From Halobacterium sp. R2-5 (GTDB lineage Archaea; Halobacteriota; Halobacteria; Halobacteriales; Halobacteriaceae): a stretch of 64,000 bases of DNA. This document shows positions 32,937 to 40,630 of the stretch, piece after piece. How positions within the stretch are numbered: position 1 is the stretch's first letter; each line of letters opens with the position of its first letter. Location of the stretch: positions 868,001-932,000 of the forward strand of contig NZ_JAANTH010000001.1 of the NCBI RefSeq assembly GCF_011734195.1, read 5' to 3'. A model generated the notes under the pieces. It saw only the letters and a list, made by a program, of their open reading frames with translations. It was not told the origin of the DNA and did no database searches. Both the position numbers and the translations under genes were made by a program.

Positions 32937-33347
32937 ATGCCCGTCGAATCCGACGAGGAACTCGCGGAGATTCTGGACTACGAGCGCGTCGCGGTCGTCG
33001 GCTGCTCGTCGACGCAGGGGAAGGCCGCCCACGACATCCCCCAGTACTTGCTCGACCACGGCTACGACGTGATCCCCGTGAACCCGTACGCCGACGAGAT
33101 ATTCGGCCGCGAGGTCTACGACTCCTTATCCGACGTCGAGGAGGACGTCGAGCTCGTGGACGTGTTCCGGCCGAGCGAGGAGGTCGCGGGAATCGTCGAC
33201 GAGGCGATCGAGCGCGACGACGTCCGGGCAGTGTGGATGCAGCTCGGCATCGAGAACGACGACGCCGCTGCGCGCGCCGAGGAGGCGGGGCTGCGCGTCG
33301 TTCAGGACAAGTGCATGAAGGTCGAACACGGCCGACTGAAGGCCTGA
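32937..33347 (+). CDS. CoA-binding domain protein (YccU family)
   Basis: 136 residues forming one Rossmann-type CoA-binding domain: VAVVGCSSTQGKAAHDIPQYL, DVIPVNPYADEIFGREVYDSL, VDVFRPSEEV, AVWMQLGIENDDAAARAEEAGLRVVQDKCMKVEH. This matches YccU/CoA-binding proteins related to the N-terminal part of succinyl-CoA synthetase. The biological role is not established. It starts shortly after the RecA-like gene, with a T-rich promoter-like CTTTTT in between. Confidence 0.88.
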   Translation: MPVESDEELAEILDYERVAVVGCSSTQGKAAHDIPQYLLDHGYDVIPVNPYADEIFGREVYDSLSDVEEDVELVDVFRPSEEVAGIVDEAIERDDVRAVWMQLGIENDDAAARAEEAGLRVVQDKCMKVEHGRLKA

Positions 33348-33353
33348 ACGGCG

Positions 33354-34013
33354 TTACGTCTGACCGCCTTCCTCGTGGGGCTGGAGGACGACGAACCCCT
33401 CGTCGGCGGTGAACTCCATCTGGACGGACTCGCCGGACGTCTGGCCGATCTCGAACGCCTTGTTCACGGAGAACGACGGCGAGAGGCCGTCGCTCCACGC
33501 GACCGTCGCGTCCGGGTCGGTCGTCACGGGCGGCGACACGACCAGCGGGTCGCCGTGGGTCGTGACGGCGACTTCTCCGGGGCCGGTGAGGTAGACGTTC
33601 GTCAGGCCGCCCGCGGCGGCGCCGGAGAGGCTGCCGATGGTGCTGATCTCGTAGTCGACGTTCGAGTCGAACGCCAGCACGTCGCTGCCGTTGACGGAGA
33701 TGGACTCGCCGTCGTCGAGTTCGAGCACCTGGACTTTCTTGCTGCGGTCGGCGACGTAGAGGTAGCCGGTCCCTTCGGCGGCCATGACCGGCGTCCCCTC
33801 GCTGGTGACGGCCTCTTTCACGAAGCCGGTGAGCCCGCCTTCCGCGGTGGACTTCCCGGTGAACGTCAGTTCGCCGGTGTAGGCGATCATCGAGCCGGCG
33901 CGCACCATCACGGTGCCGTCGACCGGGATGCCGAGCAGGCGGTTGTTCTCCTTCTGGAAACCGTCGCTGTCGGGGGCCGATTCGGCGGCCTGGGGGAGCG
34001 TCGAGAGGTCCAT
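33354..34013 (-). CDS. AIM24 family protein
   Basis: 219 residues of beta-sandwich sequence. Characteristic AIM24 features: VRAGSMIAYTGELTFTGKS, a GLTGFVKEAVTSEGTPVM segment, GYLYVADRSKKVQVLEL, VLAFDSNVDYEISTI and LTGPGEVAVTTHG. Archaeal members are cytoplasmic and of unknown biochemical role; the yeast namesake affects mitochondrial inner membrane organisation. Convergent with the CoA-binding gene, separated by only six bases. Confidence 0.85.
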   Translation of the reverse strand: MDLSTLPQAAESAPDSDGFQKENNRLLGIPVDGTVMVRAGSMIAYTGELTFTGKSTAEGGLTGFVKEAVTSEGTPVMAAEGTGYLYVADRSKKVQVLELDDGESISVNGSDVLAFDSNVDYEISTIGSLSGAAAGGLTNVYLTGPGEVAVTTHGDPLVVSPPVTTDPDATVAWSDGLSPSFSVNKAFEIGQTSGESVQMEFTADEGFVVLQPHEEGGQT

Positions 34014-34097
34014 GAGGGCGTCCGCCGGGTTCTCGGCCGCCCGAGTTATACGCTTCGCCGACTCACGCCCCCTGCGAACGCCGGCCGGCCTCGCCGC

Positions 34098-35078
34098 TCA
34101 GCCCTCCCACTCCTCGTAGCTGCCGTAGACGCCCTTCGAGAGGTATCGCTCGCTGGAGTCCGGGAACACGGTCACGACGCAGTCGTACGGCAACTCGAGT
34201 TCGCCGGCCGCGGCGCGCTCCGCGACGTCGAGGGCCGCCAGCGAGTTCGCGGCGGAGCTGGACGCGACGAGGTGGCCTTCCTCGCTGGCGAGGCGCTGCA
34301 TCTCGGCGTGGGTGTCCTCGTCGGGAATCTGGACGACGTCGTCGACGAACTCGGGGTCGAACAGCTCGTTCGTCGACGGGTCGTGCGTGCCGATGCCCTC
34401 GGTCTTGTACTCGGCCTCCTCGGCGTCCTCGCCCTGCGTGGTCGCGTACAGCGACCCCTCGGGTTCGACGGCCGTCACGTGCAACTCGGAGACGTGTTCA
34501 CGGAGATACCGGCCCGTGCCCATGAGCGTGCCGGCGGTGCCACAGCCCGCGACGAGCGCGCCGACCTCGCCGTCGAGGGCCTCGTGAATCTCGGGGCCCG
34601 TGGTCTCGTAGTGGGCTTCTGCGTTCAGTGGGTTCGAGAACTGCTGGGGGACGACCGCGTCGTCCAGTTCCTCGGCGAGCTCGTGCGCGCGGTCGATGGC
34701 GCCGCCCATCCCGTCCTCGGTGGGCGTGTTGATGACGTCCGCACCGAGCGCGCGCATCAACTGCTGTTTCTCGACGCTGAAGCGCTCGGGGACGACGAAC
34801 ACCGCGTCCACGCCGAGCTGGCCGGCGGCGACCGCGAACCCGATGCCGGTGTTGCCCGCCGTCGGCTCCACGACGGTGCCGCCCTCCGGGAGCTCACCGG
34901 AGTCGAGCATCGCTTCGAGCATGTGCTTCCCGATGCGGTCTTTCACGCTCGCGCCCGGGTTGAACGACTCCAGTTTCGCGTACACCGGGACGTCCTCGGG
35001 GGACGCGTGGACGCGCACGAGCGGGGTCTCGCCGACAGTCTCCAGCACGGAGTCCAGCGGCCGCCGGTGGGTGGTCAT
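34098..35078 (-). CDS. PLP-dependent cysteine synthase family protein
   Basis: 326 residues, fold-type II. The PLP lysine is in NPGASVKDRIGKHMLEAM, EPTAGNTGIGFAVAA binds the substrate carboxylate (the TSGNTG motif with Ala for Ser), and GCGTAGTLMGTGRYL binds the phosphate. These enzymes replace the side chain of O-acetylserine or O-phosphoserine with sulfide to make cysteine, or act as cystathionine beta-synthase. The precise substrate is not settled. About 27 bases before the coiled-coil gene on the same strand. Confidence 0.88.
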   Translation of the reverse strand: MTTHRRPLDSVLETVGETPLVRVHASPEDVPVYAKLESFNPGASVKDRIGKHMLEAMLDSGELPEGGTVVEPTAGNTGIGFAVAAGQLGVDAVFVVPERFSVEKQQLMRALGADVINTPTEDGMGGAIDRAHELAEELDDAVVPQQFSNPLNAEAHYETTGPEIHEALDGEVGALVAGCGTAGTLMGTGRYLREHVSELHVTAVEPEGSLYATTQGEDAEEAEYKTEGIGTHDPSTNELFDPEFVDDVVQIPDEDTHAEMQRLASEEGHLVASSSAANSLAALDVAERAAAGELELPYDCVVTVFPDSSERYLSKGVYGSYEEWEG

Positions 35079-35105
35079 CTGGCCGGAAATTCTTGCCGGC
35101 GTTCT

Positions 35106-35381
35106 TTAGTCGTTGTCATCCGCACCGTCGCTGCCGGCGTCTCCGACGCGCGCGTCCTCGACGACGGCGTCGACGTCGACGCCGTCCTGTTCGGCGAGCG
35201 CTTCGAGGACCGCGCGCTGGGCGGCCACCTCGCGTTCGAGGTCGGCGACGCGTTCGTTGGTCTCCTCGACGGTGTCCGCGAGGTCGTTGACCTGTTCGCG
35301 GAGGCGCTCGAAGCGCTCGTAGAGCTTGTCCGCGACCTCCGCGACCTTCTGGAGCTTCTTCGCGGTCGAACCGAATCCCAT
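35106..35381 (-). CDS. DUF5798 coiled-coil protein
   Basis: 91 residues: MGFGSTAKKLQKVAEVADKL then a long amphipathic helix (about residues 5-65) with regular heptads, and an acidic disordered tail. This is the haloarchaeal DUF5798 family. No known function. It precedes the cysteine synthase gene on the same strand, with 27 bases between them. Confidence 0.75.
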   Translation of the reverse strand: MGFGSTAKKLQKVAEVADKLYERFERLREQVNDLADTVEETNERVADLEREVAAQRAVLEALAEQDGVDVDAVVEDARVGDAGSDGADDND

Positions 35382-35426
35382 GGGTGAGCGTACACGTCCG
35401 CCCGGGATGACCGTTTCCCTCGGTCG

Positions 35427-36446
35427 TCAGGCCGGCCACGCGTCCGCGAGTTCCGCGAGGAATTCAGCGTACGCCTCGACCGCCGCGTCCCACTCCTCGC
35501 CGCCGCTCCGGCAGGCGTCGGCCAGTTCGTCGAGCCGGTTGCCGTCGTGCTCGGAGGCCAGACACAGCATCTGGAAGGCGGTCGACTCCGCGGGCACCGC
35601 GCTGTCGTCGGCCTGACGGACGAGCCGCCGGACTTCCCCGGGGGCCATGTCCATCGTGATTCCCGACCCCGGAATCGTCTTCGACATCTTCGGGTAGCCG
35701 TCGAGACCGGGGACCATCCGCGTGAACAGCCCCTCGAAGGCGGGCTCGAACGGCGTCTTCGCGGCGTAGCGCTCGTTCGCGAGCACGAGCGCGTGCTCGT
35801 CGACGCCCAGCACGAACACCGTCTGGTCGTAGCCGCCCGCGACGGTCGGGTGGAGGAAGTCGGCGAGACAGAGCAGCTCCGCCGTTCGGCTCCCGAAGTC
35901 GGTGCTGTCGGTCGCGTCGTCGTTGGCCTCCCGGTCGCGCTCGTAGGCGTCCCGCAGGGACTGTCTCCACGCCGTCGGCTCCGCGTCGAACTCGGGGCCG
36001 TCCCCGGCCTCGAAGTGCGGCGCCAGCCGGAGCGCCGTCTGCATCACGTCGCTGTCGTCGTACTGCGTGCGGACGCCGCCCTCGTAGCCGAGCGAATCGA
36101 GGAACGTCCGGTAGTCGTCGGCGAGGTCCCGGACGACGTCGAGGTCGCGGCCGTCCGCGGCGTACTTCTCGTAGTCCGCGAGCAGGAACTGGGTGTCGAA
36201 CCCGGCCTCGTGGAAGCGCTCGACGGCGTACATCTGCGCGACCGTTCCGACGTGGGGTGTCCCGCTCAGGCCGGCGCTCGCGACGAACAGGGTGTCGTCG
36301 CCGGCCTCGCGGAGCGCGTCGGCGTCCGTGGTCGCGGCGAACGCGCGGTCCACGAGTGCCGCCGACACCGAGCCCACGTCGACGTCCGGGCGGTCGTAGT
36401 CGAACTCCTCGCGAACGGCGTCGTAGTGCTCACGTAGGGGGGACAC
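35427..36446 (-). CDS. Class I aminoacyl-tRNA synthetase-like protein (Trp/Tyr type)
   Basis: 339 residues from a GTG at 36446 (a TTG nine codons earlier is open). The class I signatures are GTPHVGTVAQM in place of HIGH and YPKMSKTIPGSGI in place of KMSKS, within a TrpRS/TyrRS-like catalytic fold. Archaeal TrpRS proteins are usually 400 or more residues, so this one is short at its ends and may lack a normal anticodon-binding part. It may be a second TrpRS or a diverged paralogue. Divergent from the 7S RNA gene. Confidence 0.6.
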   Translation of the reverse strand: MSPLREHYDAVREEFDYDRPDVDVGSVSAALVDRAFAATTDADALREAGDDTLFVASAGLSGTPHVGTVAQMYAVERFHEAGFDTQFLLADYEKYAADGRDLDVVRDLADDYRTFLDSLGYEGGVRTQYDDSDVMQTALRLAPHFEAGDGPEFDAEPTAWRQSLRDAYERDREANDDATDSTDFGSRTAELLCLADFLHPTVAGGYDQTVFVLGVDEHALVLANERYAAKTPFEPAFEGLFTRMVPGLDGYPKMSKTIPGSGITMDMAPGEVRRLVRQADDSAVPAESTAFQMLCLASEHDGNRLDELADACRSGGEEWDAAVEAYAEFLAELADAWPA

Positions 36447-36524
36447 GTCCGGCGACTCTACCGCCCGCTCCAAAGTGGTAACGAGCTACGCGGTACCAAG
36501 TGGCAAACAACGCGTCCCGAAAGG

Positions 36525-36532
36525 CCCTTAAG
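36525..36532 (+). promoter_or_regulatory. Promoter element of the 7S RNA
   Basis: CCCTTAAG stands about 27-34 bases before the apparent 5' end of the 7S RNA, the position of an archaeal TATA box. Confidence 0.45.
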
Positions 36533-36558
36533 AGGGAGCCGTCTACGTGAAAGTGGAC

Positions 36559-36860
36559 TAGGCCGGGCGGTTTGGCCCCGCCCTCTCCCGCGAGACAGCC
36601 ATCAGCGGGGGCCGAAATCCGGGGGAGTCCGGTCGACCTGTCCGGGCCCCGGAAGCCAACGTGGAAGCCTCGTCCTTCGGGGACGGCGGTCCGCGGCGCG
36701 CACCTGCAGGGGTGTCGTCGTCGCGGTTCGACGGTGCCACTCCGTCAGGCACGGAAGTGAGCAGCGGAGCACCGAACGCTCGTCGCTCGAAGGGTCGCGG
36801 GGTGGAGAAGGCGACCGGGACTACCCGGGCTGGAACGCCGGGCCACCTCGGCCCGTCCAA
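36559..36860 (+). ncRNA. Signal recognition particle 7S RNA
   Basis: About 302 bases, the size of haloarchaeal 7S RNA. The 5' TAGGCCGGGCGG pairs with the 3' CCTCGGCCCG to close helix 1. The helix 8 signature that binds SRP54 is intact: GTCAGG, then CACGGAAG, then TGAGCAGC (about 36746-36768). Dense GC-rich self-complementarity across the length and no sensible protein in any frame. It targets nascent membrane proteins to the translocon with SRP19 and SRP54. Ends are estimated within a few bases. Confidence 0.9.
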
Positions 36861-36875
36861 CCATTCATACGTACC

Positions 36876-36912
36876 TTTTTCAGCCGCGAGCCGTCGGCTC
36901 GCGGCTGAAAAA
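36876..36912. terminator. Perfect 17-base inverted repeat after the 7S RNA
   Basis: TTTTTCAGCCGCGAGCC, loop GTC, then its exact complement ending in AAAAA. Symmetric, so it can act as a hairpin terminator on both strands: for the 7S RNA from the left and for the RecA-like operon from the right. Confidence 0.65.
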
Positions 36913-36991
36913 TCTACGCTAAAAACCGCACAGCGACAGCGAACCGCAGTAACCTTTCGTCGTCGAGCGCCCCACGCGTGCTGTGAGTGTG

Positions 36992-37642
36992 CTACTCCAT
37001 CTCCACGTCGAAGCTCACCCAGTCGCGGGACTGGCCGGGGATGCCGCGGGCGCGCAGCTCCTGGCCGGCCTCGGTCTCGCGGACGTCAACGCGCGCCGAG
37101 CAGAACTGCGTGAGCGTGCTCACCGTCTGCTCGTCGTGCATCCCGGGGTCGATGCAGAACACGCCGATGCCGTCGACGGCGTCGATGCGGCCGACGAGCG
37201 TGTGGACGAACCGCGAGACGGTCTTCAGGTCGCCGAACGACAGCAGCGTCGACACCGAGAACAGGCCCGTGCGAACGCGCTCGACGCCGGACTCCTTGAA
37301 CGTCCGGTAGACGTCCGAGTACCGCATCCCGATACCGGTCAGGTCCGAGGGGCCGGACACGGGCAGCACCTGCGCGGGCACGCCCTGGTCGTCGTCGCCG
37401 ACGCAGTCCAGAATCGCCGCGCGGTCCTCGACGAGCTCGAAGCCGCTGCGCGCCCAGTCGTCGGCGATGCGGCCCGCGCGCTGGTTCGTGCTGATGAGGA
37501 TGGCGCCCTCCTCGCGCGGCCCGGAGAGCATCCGGAAGCCGAGGTGCCGAGCGCCGGCGTGCGGCGGCCCGGCGACGAGCACGGTCGTCCCCGGCCGGAG
37601 CGACGTCAGCGGCAGGTCATCGAACGTGTAGTCGTCAGTCAT
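36992..37642 (-). CDS. RecA-like protein with degenerate P-loop
   Basis: 216 residues, paralogous to the protein at 32258. The P-loop position reads VAGPPHAGARHLGFR: the invariant lysine is replaced by Ala and the Ser/Thr by Arg, so ATP hydrolysis is unlikely. Shared elements: DLTGIGM, GDLKTVSRFVHTLVGRI, GIGVFCIDPGMHDEQTVSTL. It overlaps the upstream receiver-GAF gene by 8 bases. This suggests a signalling partner that has lost catalysis, perhaps reading a conformational state. Confidence 0.75.
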   Translation of the reverse strand: MTDDYTFDDLPLTSLRPGTTVLVAGPPHAGARHLGFRMLSGPREEGAILISTNQRAGRIADDWARSGFELVEDRAAILDCVGDDDQGVPAQVLPVSGPSDLTGIGMRYSDVYRTFKESGVERVRTGLFSVSTLLSFGDLKTVSRFVHTLVGRIDAVDGIGVFCIDPGMHDEQTVSTLTQFCSARVDVRETEAGQELRARGIPGQSRDWVSFDVEME

Positions 37643-38516
37643 CGCGACCGCCTCGCTGTGCGTCGCGGATTCGCCGGCGCAGCGTCAGCTGGTCCATCGC
37701 CTCGCCGCCGAGCATCGACAGCAGCTCGCGGTCGCGCTCGTCGAACGCACGGGGTTCGTCGTCGTAGACGCAGAACGTCCCGATGGCCTGTCCGTCCGGG
37801 GTGACGAGGGGCGCACTCGCGTAGAATCGGATGTTCGCGGCGGCCAGTCCCTCGTTGTCCTCGAATCGGGGGTCCTCGGCCACGTCCTCGATGACTGTCA
37901 CGCTGTCGTCGAGAATCGCGTACGTACAGACGGTGTCCTCGCGGTCCATCGCGTCGAAGGTGATGCCGTGGCAGGCGAGGAACTCCTCGGTGTGGGCGTC
38001 GATGAGGCCGACGGCGGCCGCGTCCGCGCCGAACAGCTCGGTCGCGAGCTCCGTCAGGCGGTCCAGGGAACCCCCGAGTTCCGCGGGATCGACGGCGTAC
38101 TGTTCGAGCGCGGCGACGCGCGCGTCCTCGTCGTCCGGGAGCGGGTACGCGGTGTGGCTGCGGAACGCGAGCGCGTGCTCGACGAGGCCGACGAGCTCCC
38201 CGCAGTCGTCGCCGGTCTTCCGGACGTACTCCGCGACGACCGACCCGAACGCGTCGGTGTCGACCTCGTCCAGCGGCGCCGACGTGAACAGCACGCAGGC
38301 CGCGTCGGGCGAGCGCTCGCGGACGTCTTCGGCGAGTTCGAGACCGGTGCCGTCGCCGAGGTCGTACTCCGTGACGAGACAGTCTACCGCCGCCCCGTCG
38401 AGGCTGTCGCGTGCGGCGCAGAGCGAGCCCGCGTGCTTGACGTCGAAGCCGGCGTCGGTGAGCGCGTCCGCCGTCCGCTCGCGGGCCGCCGCGTCGGGGT
38501 CCGCACAGAGAATCAT
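37635..38516 (-). CDS. Receiver-like plus GAF domain signalling protein
   Basis: 293 residues from ATG at 38516. A CheY-like receiver (about 1-110) has acids at ILCADPDAA, the phospho-accepting Asp position in LVTEYDLGDGTG, and the Lys in EYVRKTGDD. A GAF domain (about 140-275) follows, with LIDAHTEEFLACHGI, DTVCTYAILDDSVTVIEDVAEDPRF, FYASAPLVTPDGQAIGTFCVYD. No histidine kinase or DNA-binding output domain. It overlaps the RecA-like gene, so the output may go through that protein. Confidence 0.8.
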   Translation of the reverse strand: MILCADPDAAARERTADALTDAGFDVKHAGSLCAARDSLDGAAVDCLVTEYDLGDGTGLELAEDVRERSPDAACVLFTSAPLDEVDTDAFGSVVAEYVRKTGDDCGELVGLVEHALAFRSHTAYPLPDDEDARVAALEQYAVDPAELGGSLDRLTELATELFGADAAAVGLIDAHTEEFLACHGITFDAMDREDTVCTYAILDDSVTVIEDVAEDPRFEDNEGLAAANIRFYASAPLVTPDGQAIGTFCVYDDEPRAFDERDRELLSMLGGEAMDQLTLRRRIRDAQRGGRDD

Positions 38517-38652
38517 ACGCGCACTTGCAAACCCGACCCCGTAAAATTTCGTGCTCGCTGGGCCGGTCAGTGCGCGTCCCGCTCGACTTCGCCCAATCAC
38601 GTCAACTATCTATATGGTTCGTGCCTGCGCCGCCCCGACCCGAACCATTATA

Positions 38653-38682
38653 TTAGTGTAACCTAATATTAGAGTACACTAA
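38653..38682 (+). promoter_or_regulatory. 30-base palindromic operator of arsR
   Basis: Arms TTAGTGTA (38653-38660) and TACACTAA (38675-38682) flank a central self-complementary TAATATTA. It ends one base before the arsR ATG, covering the TATA and start site region, which is where an autorepressor would bind. Confidence 0.7.
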
Positions 38683-38683
38683 G

Positions 38684-39055
38684 ATGGCGAGCCAAGAACC
38701 CACTCCCGCCCCGGCGGACGACACCGAGCGGGCGGCGCCGGGCTGTCGCTCGGTCGCCCACGACCTCTCGGAGGACGCCGTCGCCGCGGACGTCGACGTG
38801 CTCGCGGCGCTGGGAAACGACACGCGCTACGAGGCGCTGCGGCTCATCGCGGACGCCGACGACGCGGTCTGCGTCTGCGAGCTCGAACCCGCGCTCGGCG
38901 TGAGTCAGGGCGCGGTCAGTCAGGCGCTCTCGCGGCTGTTCAGCGCCGGGCTCGTCGACCGCCGGAAGGACGGCCGGTGGCGGTACTACACCGCGACGCC
39001 GCGCGCCGAGCGCCTCCTCGACGTGCTCGACGAGACGAGGGACGTCGATGAGTGA
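38684..39055 (+). CDS. arsR: ArsR-family arsenic-responsive repressor
   Basis: 123 residues. Winged helix: DVLAALGNDTRYEALRLIADAD, then CVCELEPALGVSQGAVSQALSRLFSAGLVDRRKDGRWRYYTAT. The Cys-Val-Cys at the start of helix 3 matches the ELCVCDL metal site of ArsR, with one more Cys at about residue 21 (PGCRSVAHDL). It should bind arsenite and leave the 30-base palindrome just before its start. First gene of an operon with arsM, overlapping it by 8 bases. Confidence 0.88.
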   Translation: MASQEPTPAPADDTERAAPGCRSVAHDLSEDAVAADVDVLAALGNDTRYEALRLIADADDAVCVCELEPALGVSQGAVSQALSRLFSAGLVDRRKDGRWRYYTATPRAERLLDVLDETRDVDE

Positions 39056-39845
39056 CGACGCCCGCTGCGCCGGGAACGACGGGGTCGACGCCACAGAGCA
39101 GCGCGCGGCCGTCCGCGAGCGGTACGCCGGCGAGGCGACGGACGCGGGCGGCTGCTGCGGGAGCGACGCCGACGAAGCCGCGCTCGAACGCGGGTACTCT
39201 CGGGAGGACGTCGACGCCGTCGAGGCCGGCGCGAACCTCGGGCTGAGCTGCGGGAACCCGACTGCAATCGCGGGCCTCCGGGAGGGCGAGACGGTCCTCG
39301 ACCTCGGCTCCGGCGGCGGGTTCGACTGCTTCCTCGCGGCCCGCGAGGTCGGCCCCGAGGGCCGGGTAATCGGCGTCGACATGACCCCGGAGATGGTCGA
39401 GCGCGCCCGCGAGAACGCCGCCGACAGCGACGCCGACAACGTCGAGTTCCGCCTCGGCGAGATCGAACACCTGCCCGTCGCGGACGCCGCCGTGGACGTC
39501 GTCGTCTCGAACTGCGTCGTCAACCTCTCGCCGGACAAACCGCGGGTGTTCCGGGAGGCGTTCCGCGCGCTCCGGCCGGGCGGTCGGCTCGCAATCTCCG
39601 ACGTGGTGCTGACCGCCGACCTCCCCGATGCCTACCGCGGCGACCCGGACGCCGTCGCCGCCTGCGTCGCCGGCGCGTCCACCATCGACGCGCTCGAAGC
39701 GATGCTCGCCGACGCCGGCTTCGAGGCCGTCGACGTCGAGCCGGAGGAGGACAGCGAGACGTTCGTCCGCGAGTGGGACGACGAGCGCGACCCCAGCGAG
39801 TACGTCGTCGCCGCCACCATCGAAGCCGAGAAGCCGCCCGCGTAG
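39048..39845 (+). CDS. arsM: Arsenite S-adenosylmethionine methyltransferase
   Basis: 265 residues. SAM-binding fold VLDLGSGGGFDCFLAAREVG and VIGVDMTPEMVERAR. The four ArsM cysteine positions are present: a CC pair in AGGCCGSD, then LSCGNPTAIAG, SNCVVNLS, and ACVAGAST. It adds methyl groups to As(III), giving methylated or volatile arsenic. Directly coupled to arsR, so it is induced by arsenic. Confidence 0.93.
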   Translation: MSDDARCAGNDGVDATEQRAAVRERYAGEATDAGGCCGSDADEAALERGYSREDVDAVEAGANLGLSCGNPTAIAGLREGETVLDLGSGGGFDCFLAAREVGPEGRVIGVDMTPEMVERARENAADSDADNVEFRLGEIEHLPVADAAVDVVVSNCVVNLSPDKPRVFREAFRALRPGGRLAISDVVLTADLPDAYRGDPDAVAACVAGASTIDALEAMLADAGFEAVDVEPEEDSETFVREWDDERDPSEYVVAATIEAEKPPA

Positions 39846-39876
39846 CGCCACCGGACGCAAAATCGACCTCACGACG

Positions 39877-40167
39877 ATGCCACGCTCACCACGCGACTCT
39901 CACGACCGACCGCCGTACCGTCGAATCAGCTGGCGCGACGTCCTCGCGGCGTACGTGCTCGCCGCCGCGATTCCCCTCGCGCTCTGGGCCGCGAGCGCGC
40001 CGCTCGCTGCCGGTGCCGGGCTCGCCGTCTCCGGCGTCGGCGTTCTCGGCGCGCGGCGCGCCCGCCGGCTGGCTCGCTGCGTCCGCGACTGCCGCGGGCT
40101 CGAACTGGACCTGCCCGGGACGGTCAGCGTGACCGTCACCTGGCGGCAGGACTGCTGTCCCGCCTGA
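39877..40167 (+). CDS. Small membrane protein with C-terminal cysteine pair, arsenic operon
   Basis: 96 residues starting MPRSPRDSHDRPPYRRISWR. Two helices (about 21-41 and 42-59) form a hairpin, followed by a polar tail with Cys residues at about 68 and 72 (RLARCVRDCRG) and adjacent cysteines at the end (RQDCCPA). No family recognised. It lies between arsM (31 bases before) and the ArsN2-like gene (1 base after), so it is almost certainly co-transcribed. Four cysteines suggest metalloid binding at the membrane (inference). Confidence 0.65.
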   Translation: MPRSPRDSHDRPPYRRISWRDVLAAYVLAAAIPLALWAASAPLAAGAGLAVSGVGVLGARRARRLARCVRDCRGLELDLPGTVSVTVTWRQDCCPA

Positions 40168-40168
40168 G

Positions 40169-40612
40169 ATGACTGACTCGCTGACCGTCCGGGAGGCCGA
40201 CGCCGGGGCGATAGAGCGCATCGCCGCGCTGCTCGACGCGAACGACCTCCCGCACCGCGGCCTCGACGAGAGCCCCGGCCGGTTCTTCGCGGGCTACGTC
40301 GACGGCGGCCTCGTCGCCGCAGGCGGCGTCGAACTGTGCGGTACCGCCGGCATCCTGCGGTCCGTCGTCGTCGCGGAGTCGCACCGCGGCGAGGGGTTCG
40401 GGACGGCGCTCTGCGAGGAAGTCGAGCGAGTCGCGGCCGACGAGGGCGCCGACTCGCTGTACCTGCTGACGACGACCGCGCCCGCGTTCTTCCGCGAGCG
40501 CGGCTTCCGGGAGACGCCCCGCGAGAACGCGCCGGACGCAGTCCGCGAGTCGGCGCTGTTCGCCGAGCGCTGCCCGGACTCCGCGACCTGCATGCAGAAG
40601 GCGATAGCGTGA
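40169..40612 (+). CDS. arsN2: ArsN2-type arsenic-resistance N-acetyltransferase
   Basis: 147 residues, GNAT fold. The acetyl-CoA loop is VVVAESHRGEGFGTAL (R/Q-x-x-G-x-G/A variant). The C-terminal LLTTTAPAFFRERGFRETPR and FAERCPDSATCMQK are distinctive of ArsN2 proteins from arsenic islands. Its substrate is not proven; the related ArsN1 acetylates arsinothricin, an organoarsenical antibiotic. Position in an ars operon supports the call. Confidence 0.8.
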   Translation: MTDSLTVREADAGAIERIAALLDANDLPHRGLDESPGRFFAGYVDGGLVAAGGVELCGTAGILRSVVVAESHRGEGFGTALCEEVERVAADEGADSLYLLTTTAPAFFRERGFRETPRENAPDAVRESALFAERCPDSATCMQKAIA

Positions 40613-40630
40613 ACCGGTCCGGCGACCGGG

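Noticed and set aside
36558-37113. Open frames on both strands across the 7S RNA
   Set aside because: The sequence folds as SRP RNA with the conserved helix 8 motif; the translated products are Arg/Pro/Gly-rich and unlike any protein.
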